This document shows, piece after piece, positions 20,278-29,044 of a stretch of DNA of 64,000 nt (positions are counted from its first letter, which is position 1; the number at the start of each line of letters is the position of its first letter). The DNA is from Camelimonas lactis (GTDB taxonomy: Bacteria > Pseudomonadota > Alphaproteobacteria > Rhizobiales > Beijerinckiaceae). The DNA lies in the NCBI RefSeq assembly GCF_004342915.1, contig NZ_SLWL01000001.1, positions 434,001-498,000 on the forward strand, read 5' to 3'. Both the position numbers and the translations under genes were made by a program. The notes beneath the pieces are model-generated. The model had not been told where the DNA came from. It saw only the letters and a program-made list of their open reading frames with translations, and did not search any database.

Positions 20278-20509
20278 ATCGAACTCTGCAAAGGCCGCCA
20301 AGCCCGAAGGCGCGGCGATGTTCCGGTGGCGAAGTGGTAACGGCGGCGGCCCGCCAGGGCAACCGTCTGATGGCGGGGGCGGCGTCAATTGGTAAACCCG
20401 CCAGAGCTTGCGCCAGCCGCCTGGCGCTCCGGGGCGTGCGGCGCTTCTTTCCACCGCCTGAACGTGGCGCCAATATGTTGGCGGCCGATGAGCATGGTCC
20501 GCCGGGGGG

Positions 20510-21091
20510 TCATCCGTCGCTGGCGAGGCGCGCATAGGTGACATGGTCCGCCCAGACGCCGGCGATGCACAGGTATTCCCGCGCCAGCCCCTCAAGCTGG
20601 AAACCGTTCTTTTCCAGCACCCGCCGCGAGCGGTGGTTGTGCGGCAGGCAGGCTGCCTCGATCCGGCGCAGGCGCAGCTGGGTGAAAGCATGGCGACAGA
20701 TGGCGTCGACCGCGTCGGACATCAGCCCTTTTCCGGCCCATGGAGCCCCCATCCAGTATCCGAGCGTGCAGGTCTGGGCGACGCCACGCCGGACGAGGCC
20801 AAGCGTCAGGCCGCCGACCATGATGTCATGGGCGCGGCTGAAAATCAGATAGCCATAGGCGGCGTCCAGCCGGGCGTCGTTCCGGGCGGCCAGAACCTTG
20901 CGCCGCCAGGCGGTGCGATCGAACTCATCGCCCGTGCGCAACGGCTCCCAGGGCGCGAGAAACGCCTCGCTGGCGTGGCGCAGGGCGAGCCATTCGTCAA
21001 AATCGTCCATGCGCATGGGGCGCAGGTAGACCCGCGCGCCAACGACAGGCGCTGGCTCCGTCTGGCGCGGGGCAAACCGAAACAGGGCCAT
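20510..21091 (-). CDS. GNAT N-acetyltransferase (RimJ/RimL-like)
   Basis: The 193-residue acetyltransferase resembles ribosomal-protein-alanine N-acetyltransferases. ARVYLRPMRMDDFDEWLALR begins the fold, GYWMGAPWAGKGLMSDAV is the acetyl-CoA-binding loop (Q/RxxGxG/A type, here WAGKG), and LPHNHRSRRVLEKNGFQLEGLAREYLCIAG is the typical RimJ/L C-terminus. The target protein is unknown. It reads toward the GGDEF/EAL gene. In several Rhizobiales known to me, an M16 peptidase gene lies between thrC and this acetyltransferase gene; here only 176 bp separate them. Confidence 0.92.
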   Translation of the reverse strand: MALFRFAPRQTEPAPVVGARVYLRPMRMDDFDEWLALRHASEAFLAPWEPLRTGDEFDRTAWRRKVLAARNDARLDAAYGYLIFSRAHDIMVGGLTLGLVRRGVAQTCTLGYWMGAPWAGKGLMSDAVDAICRHAFTQLRLRRIEAACLPHNHRSRRVLEKNGFQLEGLAREYLCIAGVWADHVTYARLASDG

Positions 21092-21170
21092 GGCGCGCCC
21101 TCCCGCATCATGTGTCTGACGTCGCGGCGCAGGGCGCCGCGACGATGCTCAAGTACGCCGGACAAAACCC

Positions 21171-21206
21171 GCCGGGTCAATCAAAACAGCCGGGTCAATC
21201 AAAACA
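21171..21206. repeat. 18-bp exact tandem duplication
   Basis: GCCGGGTCAATCAAAACA occurs at 21171-21188 and again at 21189-21206, in the short spacer between the acetyltransferase start and the thrC stop. Confidence 0.92.
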
Positions 21207-21267
21207 GCAATGGCCGGGCGGGGCCGGCCATTGTCACCAGGTAGGTGGGGAGAGGCGTGCGGGCGTT

Positions 21268-22668
21268 TCAGCCCGTGCGGGCGTTGGCGCGGATGAAGGC
21301 GGCCACGGCGCCCTGGTCGTTGGCCATGACCGTGAAGCGTTCCTTGCGGTCGAACAGATCGGCCAGGTGGGCTGGCAGCGGCGGCCGCATGCCGGTGGCT
21401 TTCTCCACCGCGTCCGGGAACTTGGCTGGATGGGCGGTGGCGAGGGCGATGACCGGCGTCGCCGGGTCCTGCGCGATCTCGGCGCGGGCGCCGGCCACCG
21501 CCACCGCGGTGTGCGGGTCGATGATGTAACCGCATTCACGGTAAACGCGGGCGATCTCCGCCAGGGTGGCGTCCTCGCCGGCGGTGTGGGCGCTGAAGCC
21601 GGCGCGAATCGCCGCCAGCGACACCGGCTCGATCTCGAAGGCGCCCGACTGGCCGAGGGAGGCCATCATGGCGCGAATCTGGGCGGCGTCGCGGCCGCAT
21701 GATTCGAACAGCAGGCGCTCGAAGTTCGACGAAATCTCGATGTCCATGGACGGGGATGAGGTGGCGGCGACGCCGCGCTTCTCATAGCGACCCGAGGCCA
21801 GGGTGCGGGCGAGAATATCGTTGGCGTTGGTGGCGATGGCCAGGTTGGCCACGGGCAGGCCCATGCGGCGGGCGATGTCGCCAGCGAGGATGTCGCCGAA
21901 ATTGCCGGTGGGCACCGAGAAGGCGACCGGCCGGTGCGGCGCGCCGAGCGCCACGGCCGAGGTGAAGTAGTAGACCGTTTGCGCCGCGATACGGGCCCAG
22001 TTGATCGAATTGACGCCGGACAGGCCAAGCTCGTCGCGGAAGCGGTGGTCGTTGAACAGGCCCTTCACGATGGCCTGGCAGTCGTCAAACGTGCCTTCCA
22101 CGGCGATGGCGTGGACATTGGGGGCGTCGACGCCGGTCATCTGGCGACGCTGCACCTCGGAGACGCGGCCGTGGGGATAAAGAATGAAGACATCGACCTG
22201 ATCCAGCCCACGGAACGCCTCGATGGCGGCCGAGCCGGTGTCGCCGGAGGTGGCGCCGATAATGGTGGCGCGCTGGCCGCGCGCCCGCAGCGCATGGTTC
22301 ATCAGCCGGCCGAGCAGCTGCATGGCCACGTCCTTGAACGCCAGGGTCGGGCCGTGAAACAGTTCGAGCACGAAAATGTTGTCGGCGACCTGGGTCAGGG
22401 GGCAGACGGCGGCGTGGCGGAAGACACTGTAGGCCTCGTCGATCATCGCGCCGAGGTCGGCGGCGGGGATATCGCCGTCAATCAGCGCGCCCAGCACCCG
22501 GCGGGCGACCTTTGCGTAGCTCTGGCCGGCCATGCCGGCGATATCCGTCCGCGACAGCTGCGGCCAGCCTTGCGGCACATACAGGCCACCATCGCGCGCC
22601 AGGCCCGCAAGCAGGACGTCCGTGAAGCCGATGGCGGGCGCTTCGCCCCTGGTAGACACGTGCAGCAA
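21268..22668 (-). CDS. thrC: Threonine synthase
   Basis: This PLP enzyme converts O-phosphohomoserine to threonine and completes the pathway with thrB at 14278-15243. The 466-residue length and sequence fit the long (E. coli/yeast-like) class: STRGEAPAIGFTDVLLAGLARDGGLYVP, PLP lysine K112 in HGPTLAFKDVAMQ, GATSGDTGSAAIEA and SVPTGNFGDILAG. The start is TTG 22668 with GGAGAGA upstream; a GTG nine bases inside (22659) is an alternative. It is the last gene of the minus-strand block that begins with the oxidase genes, 279 bp after SURF1. Confidence 0.96.
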   Translation of the reverse strand: MLHVSTRGEAPAIGFTDVLLAGLARDGGLYVPQGWPQLSRTDIAGMAGQSYAKVARRVLGALIDGDIPAADLGAMIDEAYSVFRHAAVCPLTQVADNIFVLELFHGPTLAFKDVAMQLLGRLMNHALRARGQRATIIGATSGDTGSAAIEAFRGLDQVDVFILYPHGRVSEVQRRQMTGVDAPNVHAIAVEGTFDDCQAIVKGLFNDHRFRDELGLSGVNSINWARIAAQTVYYFTSAVALGAPHRPVAFSVPTGNFGDILAGDIARRMGLPVANLAIATNANDILARTLASGRYEKRGVAATSSPSMDIEISSNFERLLFESCGRDAAQIRAMMASLGQSGAFEIEPVSLAAIRAGFSAHTAGEDATLAEIARVYRECGYIIDPHTAVAVAGARAEIAQDPATPVIALATAHPAKFPDAVEKATGMRPPLPAHLADLFDRKERFTVMANDQGAVAAFIRANARTG

Positions 22669-22947
22669 GGTTCTCTCCGGCTTGGGTCAATCCGTTTCCT
22701 GTCAGCGCGAAGGTCGGCTCGCGCGCAAAACGGAGGTTCGTCTTTTAACATATGGCGGGGCGCTGTTCATTCTGGATCACGGCGCCGGTTTCATCTCGCC
22801 GGATTCCCTTGCCGGATCCCCCGAAACTCCCGGGCGAACGCCTCGGCTCCCGCGCAAAATCGTCCACATGGGGCCCGGAAAGCGCGTTCGCTCCGGTGCG
22901 CCGCGTCGTCCCGCCGCGCGGGGAGGGGCGCCGTGAGGAAAGCCGCC

Positions 22948-23733
22948 TCAGGCCCGCCGCCGCTCGCGCAGCCGCCGCCAGACGAACACGCCGTAGACGC
23001 CCAGCAGGGTCGCCGCCAGGCCGAACCAGGTCAGGGCGTACTCCAGGTGCCGGTTGGGGAAGCTGATGACGGTCAGCCCGCCGCGCGGCCCTTCCGTGTA
23101 GCGGGCGGGCGCGTCGGCATCAATAATGAACGGCGCGACGCGCCTCAGTCCCTGCGCGGCGGCGATGGCGGCGATGTCGCGGGTGAACCATTCACCGCTG
23201 GCCGGGTCGTCAGCCGGCACGAACGGATCGCGAATCTGGGAGGCGCGCAGCAGCCCCGTGACGGTGGCGTCAGCAGGCGTGCGGGCGTCCACATCGGCGA
23301 GAGCGCCGCGCATTTCCATCGGCACGAAACCGCGATTGACCAGCACGACGCCGCCATCGGCCAGTACAAGCGGCGTGAGGACGACGTAGCCGGCCCGCAC
23401 CGCGCCATTCTCCCTGGGCGCGTTGGCGTGCACCAGGGTCTGATGGGCGAAGTCATAACGTCCCGAGGCCGTGACGTGGCGATACTCCTCGGCATGAACG
23501 TCGAGGCGCGGCCAGGCGCTCTCCGCCGGGGCAGGCGTTGGCGGCGCGTCCACCCGCGCGTTGATCTTGCTGATCAGATCTTCTTTCCAGGCCAGACGGT
23601 CGAGTTGCCATTTGCCCAGCGCCAGCAGGACAGCCAGCGCCGTCAGGGTGCAGACCGTCAGCAGAATGAGGCCGCCGCCAGGCCGGGCTGCCTGCGGCGC
23701 GCCCCGCGGATGTTGTGGCGTGGACGGCGTCAT
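22948..23733 (-). CDS. SURF1 family cytochrome oxidase assembly protein
   Basis: SURF1 helps insert heme a into cytochrome oxidase subunit I. The 261-residue protein has the expected two terminal membrane helices: GGGLILLTVCTLTALAVLLALGKWQLDRLAWK (with the conserved LGxWQxxRxxWK pattern) and NRHLEYALTWFGLAATLLGVYGVFVW. Between them are GYVVLTPLVLADGGVVLVNRGFVP and a periplasmic domain. ATG 23733 overlaps the DUF983 stop by 4 bp (ATGA). It closes the oxidase assembly group. Confidence 0.94.
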   Translation of the reverse strand: MTPSTPQHPRGAPQAARPGGGLILLTVCTLTALAVLLALGKWQLDRLAWKEDLISKINARVDAPPTPAPAESAWPRLDVHAEEYRHVTASGRYDFAHQTLVHANAPRENGAVRAGYVVLTPLVLADGGVVLVNRGFVPMEMRGALADVDARTPADATVTGLLRASQIRDPFVPADDPASGEWFTRDIAAIAAAQGLRRVAPFIIDADAPARYTEGPRGGLTVISFPNRHLEYALTWFGLAATLLGVYGVFVWRRLRERRRA

Positions 23734-24119
23734 GACGAAATCCGGCCTTCCTCGGCCTTGTTGGCGTATTGCAGGGCGATCATCAGCCCCTTGAGCGGCC
23801 GCAGCGGCGCCACGCACAGCAGGATGGCGAGGGGCAGGGTGGTCACCAAGTGCAGGAACAGCGCCGGCTCGAACGTCAGTTCGAGCCACAGGGCGAAACC
23901 GACGACGGCGAAGCCGCTGATCAGCATGATGAAGACGGCTGGCCCGTCGGCGGAGTCGGCGAAGCTGTAGTCGAGCCCGCAGTTCTCACAGCGCGGCGCC
24001 ACCTTCAGGAAGCCGCTGAACAGCTTGCCCTCGCCGCAACGCGGGCACCGGCAACCCAGGCCCGTGGCGGCGGGCGACAGCGGCGGCCAGTAACCCTGCT
24101 GGTCATCGTTCTGGCTCAT
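23730..24119 (-). CDS. DUF983 family membrane protein
   Basis: The 129-residue protein starts with a zinc-ribbon-like pair of CxxC motifs (CRCPRCGEGKLF and APRCENCGLDY) followed by two hydrophobic helices (GPAVFIMLISGFAVVGFALW and HLVTTLPLAILLCVAPLRPLKG). DUF983 genes routinely sit between ctaE and SURF1 in alphaproteobacteria, so a role in oxidase biogenesis is inferred, not shown. AGGAGG precedes ATG 24119. It is separated from ctaE by a terminator hairpin. Confidence 0.92.
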   Translation of the reverse strand: MSQNDDQQGYWPPLSPAATGLGCRCPRCGEGKLFSGFLKVAPRCENCGLDYSFADSADGPAVFIMLISGFAVVGFALWLELTFEPALFLHLVTTLPLAILLCVAPLRPLKGLMIALQYANKAEEGRISS

Positions 24120-24182
24120 GACGCCTCCTGTCGCCGTAAGGCCGCTGAACCATGCGGGCCTGCCTGGCGGTCTTCCGGTTAC

Positions 24183-24212
24183 AAAAAAAGAGGGCGGCCA
24201 GAAGGCCGCCCC
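24183..24212 (-). terminator. Rho-independent terminator after ctaE
   Basis: On the minus strand GGGCGGCC (24211-24204), loop TTCT, GGCCGCCC (24199-24192) is followed by TC and seven T (24189-24183). It lies 21 bp past the ctaE stop and would separate the structural subunit from the DUF983-SURF1-thrC genes, at least partly. Confidence 0.88.
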
Positions 24213-24232
24213 CGATCACTGCGACTTCCGGG

Positions 24233-25093
24233 TCAGTGGAAGTAGCGGACGTTCGAACCCCAGACATAGATGGCGACGAACAGGAACAGCCACACCACGT
24301 CAACGAAGTGCCAGTACCAGGCGGAGAACTCGAAGCCGAGGTGCTGCTGGGGCGTGAAGTGGTTGCGATACACGCGCAGCAGAACCACGGCGAGGAAGAT
24401 GGTGCCGACCAGCACGTGGAAGCCGTGGAAGCCCGTGGCCATGACGAAGGTCGAGCCGTAGATGTTGCCGCTGAAGGCAAAATGGGCGTGGGTGTATTCG
24501 TAAGCCTGCACAAAGCTGAACAGCGCGCCCAGGATGATGGTGAGCCACAGGCCCTGCTTCACGCCTTCGCGGTCGTTGTGCAGCATGGCGTGGTGCGCCC
24601 AGGTCAGCGTGGTGCCCGAGGTCAGCAGGATCAGGGTGTTGAGCAGCGGCAGGTGCCACGGATCAAGCGTTTCGATGCCCTTCGGCGGCCACTGACCACC
24701 GGTAAACTCCGTGCGGGTGTACTGGATGGCCTCGGCGGGGAACAGCGCCGCGTCGAAGTACGCCCAGAACCAGGCGACGAAGAACATCACCTCGGAGGCG
24801 ATGAACAGCAGCATGCCGTAGCGATGGTGCAGCTGGACGACGCGGGTGTGATGTCCCTCGTGTTCAGCTTCGCGGATCACGTCCGCCCACCAGGAGATCA
24901 TCACATAGATAATGCCGATGATGCCGGCGCCCAGCAGGTAGGGACCGACCTTCATGCCGCCCCAGCTCAGCCCCTTCATGGACATGACCAGGCCAACCGC
25001 CAGGACAAAGAAGGAGACCGAAGCGACAAGCGGCCACGGGCTTGGCTCCAGAAGGTGATAGTCGTGCTCGGGCTTCGCGTGCGCGTCGGCCAT
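24233..25093 (-). CDS. ctaE: Cytochrome c oxidase subunit III
   Basis: The 286-residue seven-helix subunit starts with the HDYHLLEPSPWPLVAS motif and contains WWADVIREAEHEGHHT, ASEVMFFVAWFWAYFDAAL with the conserved acidic residue in the membrane, GTTLTWAHHAML and HFVDVVWLFLF, all standard for subunit III. AGGAGA precedes ATG 25093. It follows ctaG in the operon. Confidence 0.97.
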   Translation of the reverse strand: MADAHAKPEHDYHLLEPSPWPLVASVSFFVLAVGLVMSMKGLSWGGMKVGPYLLGAGIIGIIYVMISWWADVIREAEHEGHHTRVVQLHHRYGMLLFIASEVMFFVAWFWAYFDAALFPAEAIQYTRTEFTGGQWPPKGIETLDPWHLPLLNTLILLTSGTTLTWAHHAMLHNDREGVKQGLWLTIILGALFSFVQAYEYTHAHFAFSGNIYGSTFVMATGFHGFHVLVGTIFLAVVLLRVYRNHFTPQQHLGFEFSAWYWHFVDVVWLFLFVAIYVWGSNVRYFH

Positions 25094-25132
25094 TGATCCA
25101 GTCTCCTGCCTCGGGGCGTGAGTCTTATAACG

Positions 25133-25756
25133 TCACAGGTTGTTCTTGTCCGCATTCACTGCGGTTGCTGCCACAGGGCTGCCATTCTTTGACCGAAAAA
25201 CCGTGTACGACAAGGTGATGCTCGACAGGTCTTTCGTTTCCGGCTGCTTCAGCAGGTCCGGGTCCACATAAAAAACGACCGGGGCGTGGATCGTCTCGCC
25301 AGGCTTGAGGGTCTGCTCCTCAAAGCAGAAGCACTGGATCTTGACGAAGAACTGGCCGGCCAGGTCCGGCTGGACATTGAATGTGGCCACGCCGGTCGCC
25401 GGCGCATCGCCAACGTTGGTGATCTTGTAAAACACCGTTCTGGTTTCGCCGAGCCTGACGCTGACGCGCGGCTGCTCGGGCTCGAACTTCCAGGTGACGC
25501 CCGGCGCGACATTGGCGTCAAAGCGCACGTCGATGACGTGATCGACCACGTGGGCGTTCGCCTCCTGGCCGACGAGCGGCGTGCCGCCAAAGCCCGTGGT
25601 CTGGCAGAACAGGCGATACAGCGGCACGGCCGCGAACGAGGCGCCAACCATCAGCGCCACCACCGCCACGCAGGCGATCGCCACGCCGGCGCCGGATTTG
25701 CGGCGCGGCGCGGGGGGCGGAGCAGGTGCGTGATTGGGGCCGTTCCCGGACATCAT
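25133..25756 (-). CDS. ctaG: Cytochrome c oxidase assembly protein CtaG (Cox11 family)
   Basis: Cox11/CtaG delivers copper to the CuB site of subunit I. The 207-residue protein has one N-terminal membrane helix (GVAIACVAVVALMVGASFAAVPLY followed by RLFCQTTGFGGT) and a periplasmic domain with the copper-binding motif QCFCFEEQTLKPGE. The GGGAGG ribosome site precedes ATG 25756, 7 bp after the coxF stop. Confidence 0.97.
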   Translation of the reverse strand: MMSGNGPNHAPAPPPAPRRKSGAGVAIACVAVVALMVGASFAAVPLYRLFCQTTGFGGTPLVGQEANAHVVDHVIDVRFDANVAPGVTWKFEPEQPRVSVRLGETRTVFYKITNVGDAPATGVATFNVQPDLAGQFFVKIQCFCFEEQTLKPGETIHAPVVFYVDPDLLKQPETKDLSSITLSYTVFRSKNGSPVAATAVNADKNNL

Positions 25757-25763
25757 GCCTCCC

Positions 25764-25934
25764 TCAGATCGGGCGCTTCAGGACGTTGACGCCAAGCTTG
25801 GCGACGGTGACCGCATAGATGATGGCGACGAAAGCCGCCAGCGCAACCGCGATGGCGATATTGCGCGTGCGCCGCATTTTTTTCTGCTCCGGCGTCAGTT
25901 CAACCCCGCCGTCGGCGTTCTTGTCGTCTAGCAT
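25764..25934 (-). CDS. coxF: CoxF-like small membrane protein
   Basis: The 56-residue protein has a charged N-terminus (ELTPEQKKMRRTRN) and one membrane helix (IAIAVALAAFVAIIYAVTVAKLG). Small proteins of this shape lie between ctaB and ctaG in rhizobial cox clusters and are called CoxF; their role is unclear. GGGAA precedes ATG 25934, one base after the ctaB stop, and the stop is 7 bp before ctaG, so it is tightly within the operon. Confidence 0.85.
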   Translation of the reverse strand: MLDDKNADGGVELTPEQKKMRRTRNIAIAVALAAFVAIIYAVTVAKLGVNVLKRPI

Positions 25935-25935
25935 G

Positions 25936-26925
25936 TCAGATAATTCCCGAAACAAGGCGGGGTCCCACGTCAAAGCCGCTGCCGAGGCCAAAGGCATGCT
26001 CGGCGAGCAGCGTGGCGAACAGCAGGAACAGGTAGAGGATGGAAAAGCCGAACAGCGCCTGTTCGGCCTTCGTGGCGGCCGCGCCCTCCCGGCGGCGGTA
26101 GACCTGCACGGCGAGGGCGATCATCAGCAGGCCGGAAATCACCGAGACGACGGCGTAGGTCCAGCCCCCCAGTCCCATGAAGAAGGGGACAACGCCGAGC
26201 GGCGCCAGCAGGAGGGTGTAGACGAGAATCTGCGTGCGGGTGGAATCAGGGCCCGCCACATTCGGCATCATCGGCACGCCGGCCTTCTCGTAGTCGCCCG
26301 ACTTGCTCAGGGCCAGGGCCCAGAAGTGCGGCGGCGTCCACATGAAGATGATGAGAAACAGGATGAAGCTGTCCCAGCTGACCGAGCCGGTGACCACGGC
26401 CTCCGCCACCATGGGCGGGAACGCCCCCGCGGCGCCGCCGATGACGATGTTCTGGGCCGTCCAGCGCTTCAGCCACATCGAGTAGACGACGGCGTAAAAG
26501 AAAATGGTGAAAGCCAGGAAGCCGGCGGCGAACCAGTTGGCGATGAGGCCGAGGAACACCACCGAAGCGACGGAGAGGGAGAGTCCCAGCGACAGCGCCT
26601 CGCTGCCGGTCACCTGACCGGTCGGGATCGGCCGCTTCGCGGTGCGCGACATGCGCGCGTCAATGTCCTGGTCCCACCACATGTTGAGCGCGCCGGAGGC
26701 GCCGGCGCCAACGGCGATCAATCCCAGCGACACGGCGGCGATCACCGGATGCAGATGGCCTTTGGCGACAACCATTCCCACCAGGGCCGTGAAAATCACC
26801 AGCGACATGACGCGCGGCTTGAACAGCTCAAGGTAATCGCGGACCGAACCGCTGTACACGCGCGCGTCATCGCCGGACGGGGAGGCGTCTGGCTGTCCTG
26901 ACATGTGGTCGCTGATCATGGACAT
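25936..26925 (-). CDS. ctaB: Protoheme IX farnesyltransferase (heme o synthase)
   Basis: CtaB/Cox10 attaches a farnesyl group to heme b, giving heme o for heme a synthesis. This UbiA-superfamily protein of about nine helices carries the aspartate-rich motif [19 protein letters not shown] and the second motif [17 protein letters not shown] 26925 is taken as start (329 residues); an in-frame GTG 26943 and ATGs at 26919 and 26904 are alternatives and none has a strong ribosome site. It is separated from ctaD by 385 bp with a terminator. Confidence 0.95.
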   Translation of the reverse strand: MSMISDHMSGQPDASPSGDDARVYSGSVRDYLELFKPRVMSLVIFTALVGMVVAKGHLHPVIAAVSLGLIAVGAGASGALNMWWDQDIDARMSRTAKRPIPTGQVTGSEALSLGLSLSVASVVFLGLIANWFAAGFLAFTIFFYAVVYSMWLKRWTAQNIVIGGAAGAFPPMVAEAVVTGSVSWDSFILFLIIFMWTPPHFWALALSKSGDYEKAGVPMMPNVAGPDSTRTQILVYTLLLAPLGVVPFFMGLGGWTYAVVSVISGLLMIALAVQVYRRREGAAATKAEQALFGFSILYLFLLFATLLAEHAFGLGSGFDVGPRLVSGII

Positions 26926-27225
26926 CGGACTTCTGTCTTTCACCTGCCTGCGGGCCTTACGGACGTGAAGACCCCAGATGCTCGCCCCAGACGTTCTTGC
27001 CTGGCGACGCCGCCGGTTTGCTGAACTTTCGCCGTCCCTGCCCGCAGGATGCGCTGCGTGAGGCTCCGTCGCCAGACGGCTGCGGACGGACTTGGGCCAG
27101 TCTGAAACGATTCAGAACTGCCTGCCGTTCTTCTAGCGCCTCACCGCGTAAACTCAATAGGACGCCGCCAGCGCCGCATGTGGCGCATTGTCGTCAACAA
27201 CGTGGCGGAGAGGCGGTCGCCGTCA
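26926..27225. other. Leader/spacer of ctaB
   Basis: Between the ctaD terminator and ctaB I see no supported gene. A 66-codon minus frame (27157-26957) starts with TTG without a ribosome site and has no recognisable content. A promoter for ctaB would be expected here but no good -35/-10 pair is apparent. Confidence 0.4.
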
Positions 27226-27255
27226 AAACAAAACCGCCGGCCCATGGGCCGGCGG
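27226..27255 (-). terminator. Terminator/attenuator after ctaD
   Basis: On the minus strand a perfect 10-bp stem CCGCCGGCCC / GGGCCGGCGG (27255-27246, 27243-27234) with AT loop is followed by TTTTGTTT. It lies 55 bp past the ctaD stop, inside what is otherwise a continuous oxidase gene run, so partial termination between ctaCD and the assembly genes is likely. Confidence 0.85.
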
Positions 27256-27310
27256 CTGATTTCAGGCGTGATCCGCGCGGCGGAACGGCGGACCGTTTCG
27301 CCAGGCCAGA

Positions 27311-28930
27311 TCAGTGATCGGCGGAGCCGGTGATGCGCGGCAGCTTCTCGAACTGGTGGAACGGCGGAGGCGAGCTCAGCGTCCATTCGAGGGTCGGCGA
27401 ACCCATGCCCCACGGGTCGTTGGCGGCGCGCTCCTTGCGGCGCCATGCGACGTAAACGCCGTAGAAGAACACCAGCAGGCTGAACGCGAAGATGTACGAA
27501 CCGTACGAGGCGATGCGGTGCCAGCCGGCGAAGGCGTTGGGGTAATCCACATAGTGGCGCGGCATGCCGGCGAGGCCGAGGAAGTGCATCGGGAAGAACA
27601 GCACGTTGGCGCCGATGAAGGCCAGCCAGAAGTGCAGCTTGCCGATCCAGTCCGGCACGATGTAGCCGAACATCTTCGGGAACCAGTAGTACCAGCCGGC
27701 GAAGATGCCGAATACGGCGCCCAGCGACAGCACGTAGTGGAAGTGGGCGATCACGTAATAGGTGTTGTGCAGCTCACGGTCGATGCCGGCGTTGGCCAGC
27801 ACGACGCCGGTGACGCCGCCCACCGTGAACAGGAACACGAAGCCCACGGCCCACAGCATCGGCGCGGTCATGCGGATGGAGCCGCCCCACATGGTGGCGA
27901 TCCACGAGAAGATCTTGATGCCCGTCGGCACGGCGATGACCATCGTGGCGAACACGAAGTAGCGCTGCGTGTCGAGCGACAGGCCGACGGTGTACATGTG
28001 GTGGGCCCACACGATGAAGCCGACGGCGCCGATCGCGACCATGGCGTAGGCCATGCCCAGGTAGCCGAAGATCGGCTTGCGCGAGAAGGTCGAGATGATG
28101 TGGCTGATGATGCCGAAGGCCGGCAGGATCATGATGTACACTTCGGGGTGACCGAAGAACCAGAACAGGTGCTGGTAGAGCACCGGATCGCCGCCGCCGG
28201 CGGGGTCGAAGAAGGTCGTGCCGAAGTTGCGGTCGGTCAGCAGCATGGTGATCGCGCCGGCGAGGACCGGGAGCGAGATCAGCAGCAGGAAGGCGGTGAC
28301 CAGCATGCCCCATGCGAACAGCGGCATCTTGTGCAGGGTCATGCCCGGCGCGCGCATGTTCAGGATGGTGGTGATGAAGTTGATCGCGCCAAGGATCGAC
28401 GAGGCGCCGGCCGCGTGCAGGGCCAGGATGCCAAAGTCAAGCGCCGGCCCGGGGTGACCGGAGGTGGAGAGCGGCGGGTACACCGTCCAGCCGCCGCCAA
28501 AACCGGTTGAGCCGGGAGCGCCGCCGACGAACAGCGAAACGACCAGCAACAGGAAGGCGCAGATGGTCAGCCACAGCGAGATGTTGTTAAGGCGCGGAAA
28601 CGCCATGTCCGGCGCGCCGATCATCAGCGGCACGAACCAGTTGCCGAAGCCGCCGATCAACGCCGGCATGACGACGAAGAACACCATGATCAGGCCGTGA
28701 CCGGTGACGATCACGTTAAACATCTGGCCGTTGGAGAACAGCTGGAGCCCCGGCTCCTGCAGCTCGATGCGCATGAGAATCGACAGGAAGCCGCCTATCA
28801 GGCCCGCCATGAGGGCCGAGAACAGGTACATCGTGCCGATGTCTTTGTGGTTGGTGGAAAACAGCCAGCGACGCAGACCCGTGGGGTGATCCGCGTGATC
28901 AGCGTGGGCCGCCGTTGATGATGAAGCCAT
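27311..28930 (-). CDS. ctaD: Cytochrome c oxidase subunit I
   Basis: The catalytic subunit binds heme a, heme a3 and CuB and pumps protons. The 539-residue, twelve-helix protein shows [10 protein letters not shown] (heme a ligand), the CuB/active-site run [18 protein letters not shown] with the HPEVY cross-link motif, [25 protein letters not shown] and [17 protein letters not shown] with the paired histidines. ATG 28930 has GGGAG upstream. It follows ctaC by 114 bp. Confidence 0.98.
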   Translation of the reverse strand: MASSSTAAHADHADHPTGLRRWLFSTNHKDIGTMYLFSALMAGLIGGFLSILMRIELQEPGLQLFSNGQMFNVIVTGHGLIMVFFVVMPALIGGFGNWFVPLMIGAPDMAFPRLNNISLWLTICAFLLLVVSLFVGGAPGSTGFGGGWTVYPPLSTSGHPGPALDFGILALHAAGASSILGAINFITTILNMRAPGMTLHKMPLFAWGMLVTAFLLLISLPVLAGAITMLLTDRNFGTTFFDPAGGGDPVLYQHLFWFFGHPEVYIMILPAFGIISHIISTFSRKPIFGYLGMAYAMVAIGAVGFIVWAHHMYTVGLSLDTQRYFVFATMVIAVPTGIKIFSWIATMWGGSIRMTAPMLWAVGFVFLFTVGGVTGVVLANAGIDRELHNTYYVIAHFHYVLSLGAVFGIFAGWYYWFPKMFGYIVPDWIGKLHFWLAFIGANVLFFPMHFLGLAGMPRHYVDYPNAFAGWHRIASYGSYIFAFSLLVFFYGVYVAWRRKERAANDPWGMGSPTLEWTLSSPPPFHQFEKLPRITGSADH

Positions 28931-29044
28931 GACTCAGCTCCCGATACTGTTCGCCGGCCAGGCCGCATCCGGGATGCGGGCCAGGTCCGGCAGGAAATGA
29001 CGATGCCGCGACGGGCGCGGGGGCGCCCGCCATGCGGCGCTGGG

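Noticed and set aside
17278-20340. 1020-codon plus-strand open frame
   Set aside because: It is antisense to the GGDEF/EAL gene; its residues are Q/G/A/R/D-rich with no family motifs, a typical GC-rich shadow, while the minus strand shows clear domains.
21934-23970. 678-codon plus-strand open frame across thrC, SURF1 and DUF983
   Set aside because: Low-complexity antisense shadow crossing three recognised genes.
26957-27157. 66-codon minus-strand frame between ctaD and ctaB
   Set aside because: TTG start, no ribosome site, no recognisable content; the 27226-27255 terminator lies just upstream.
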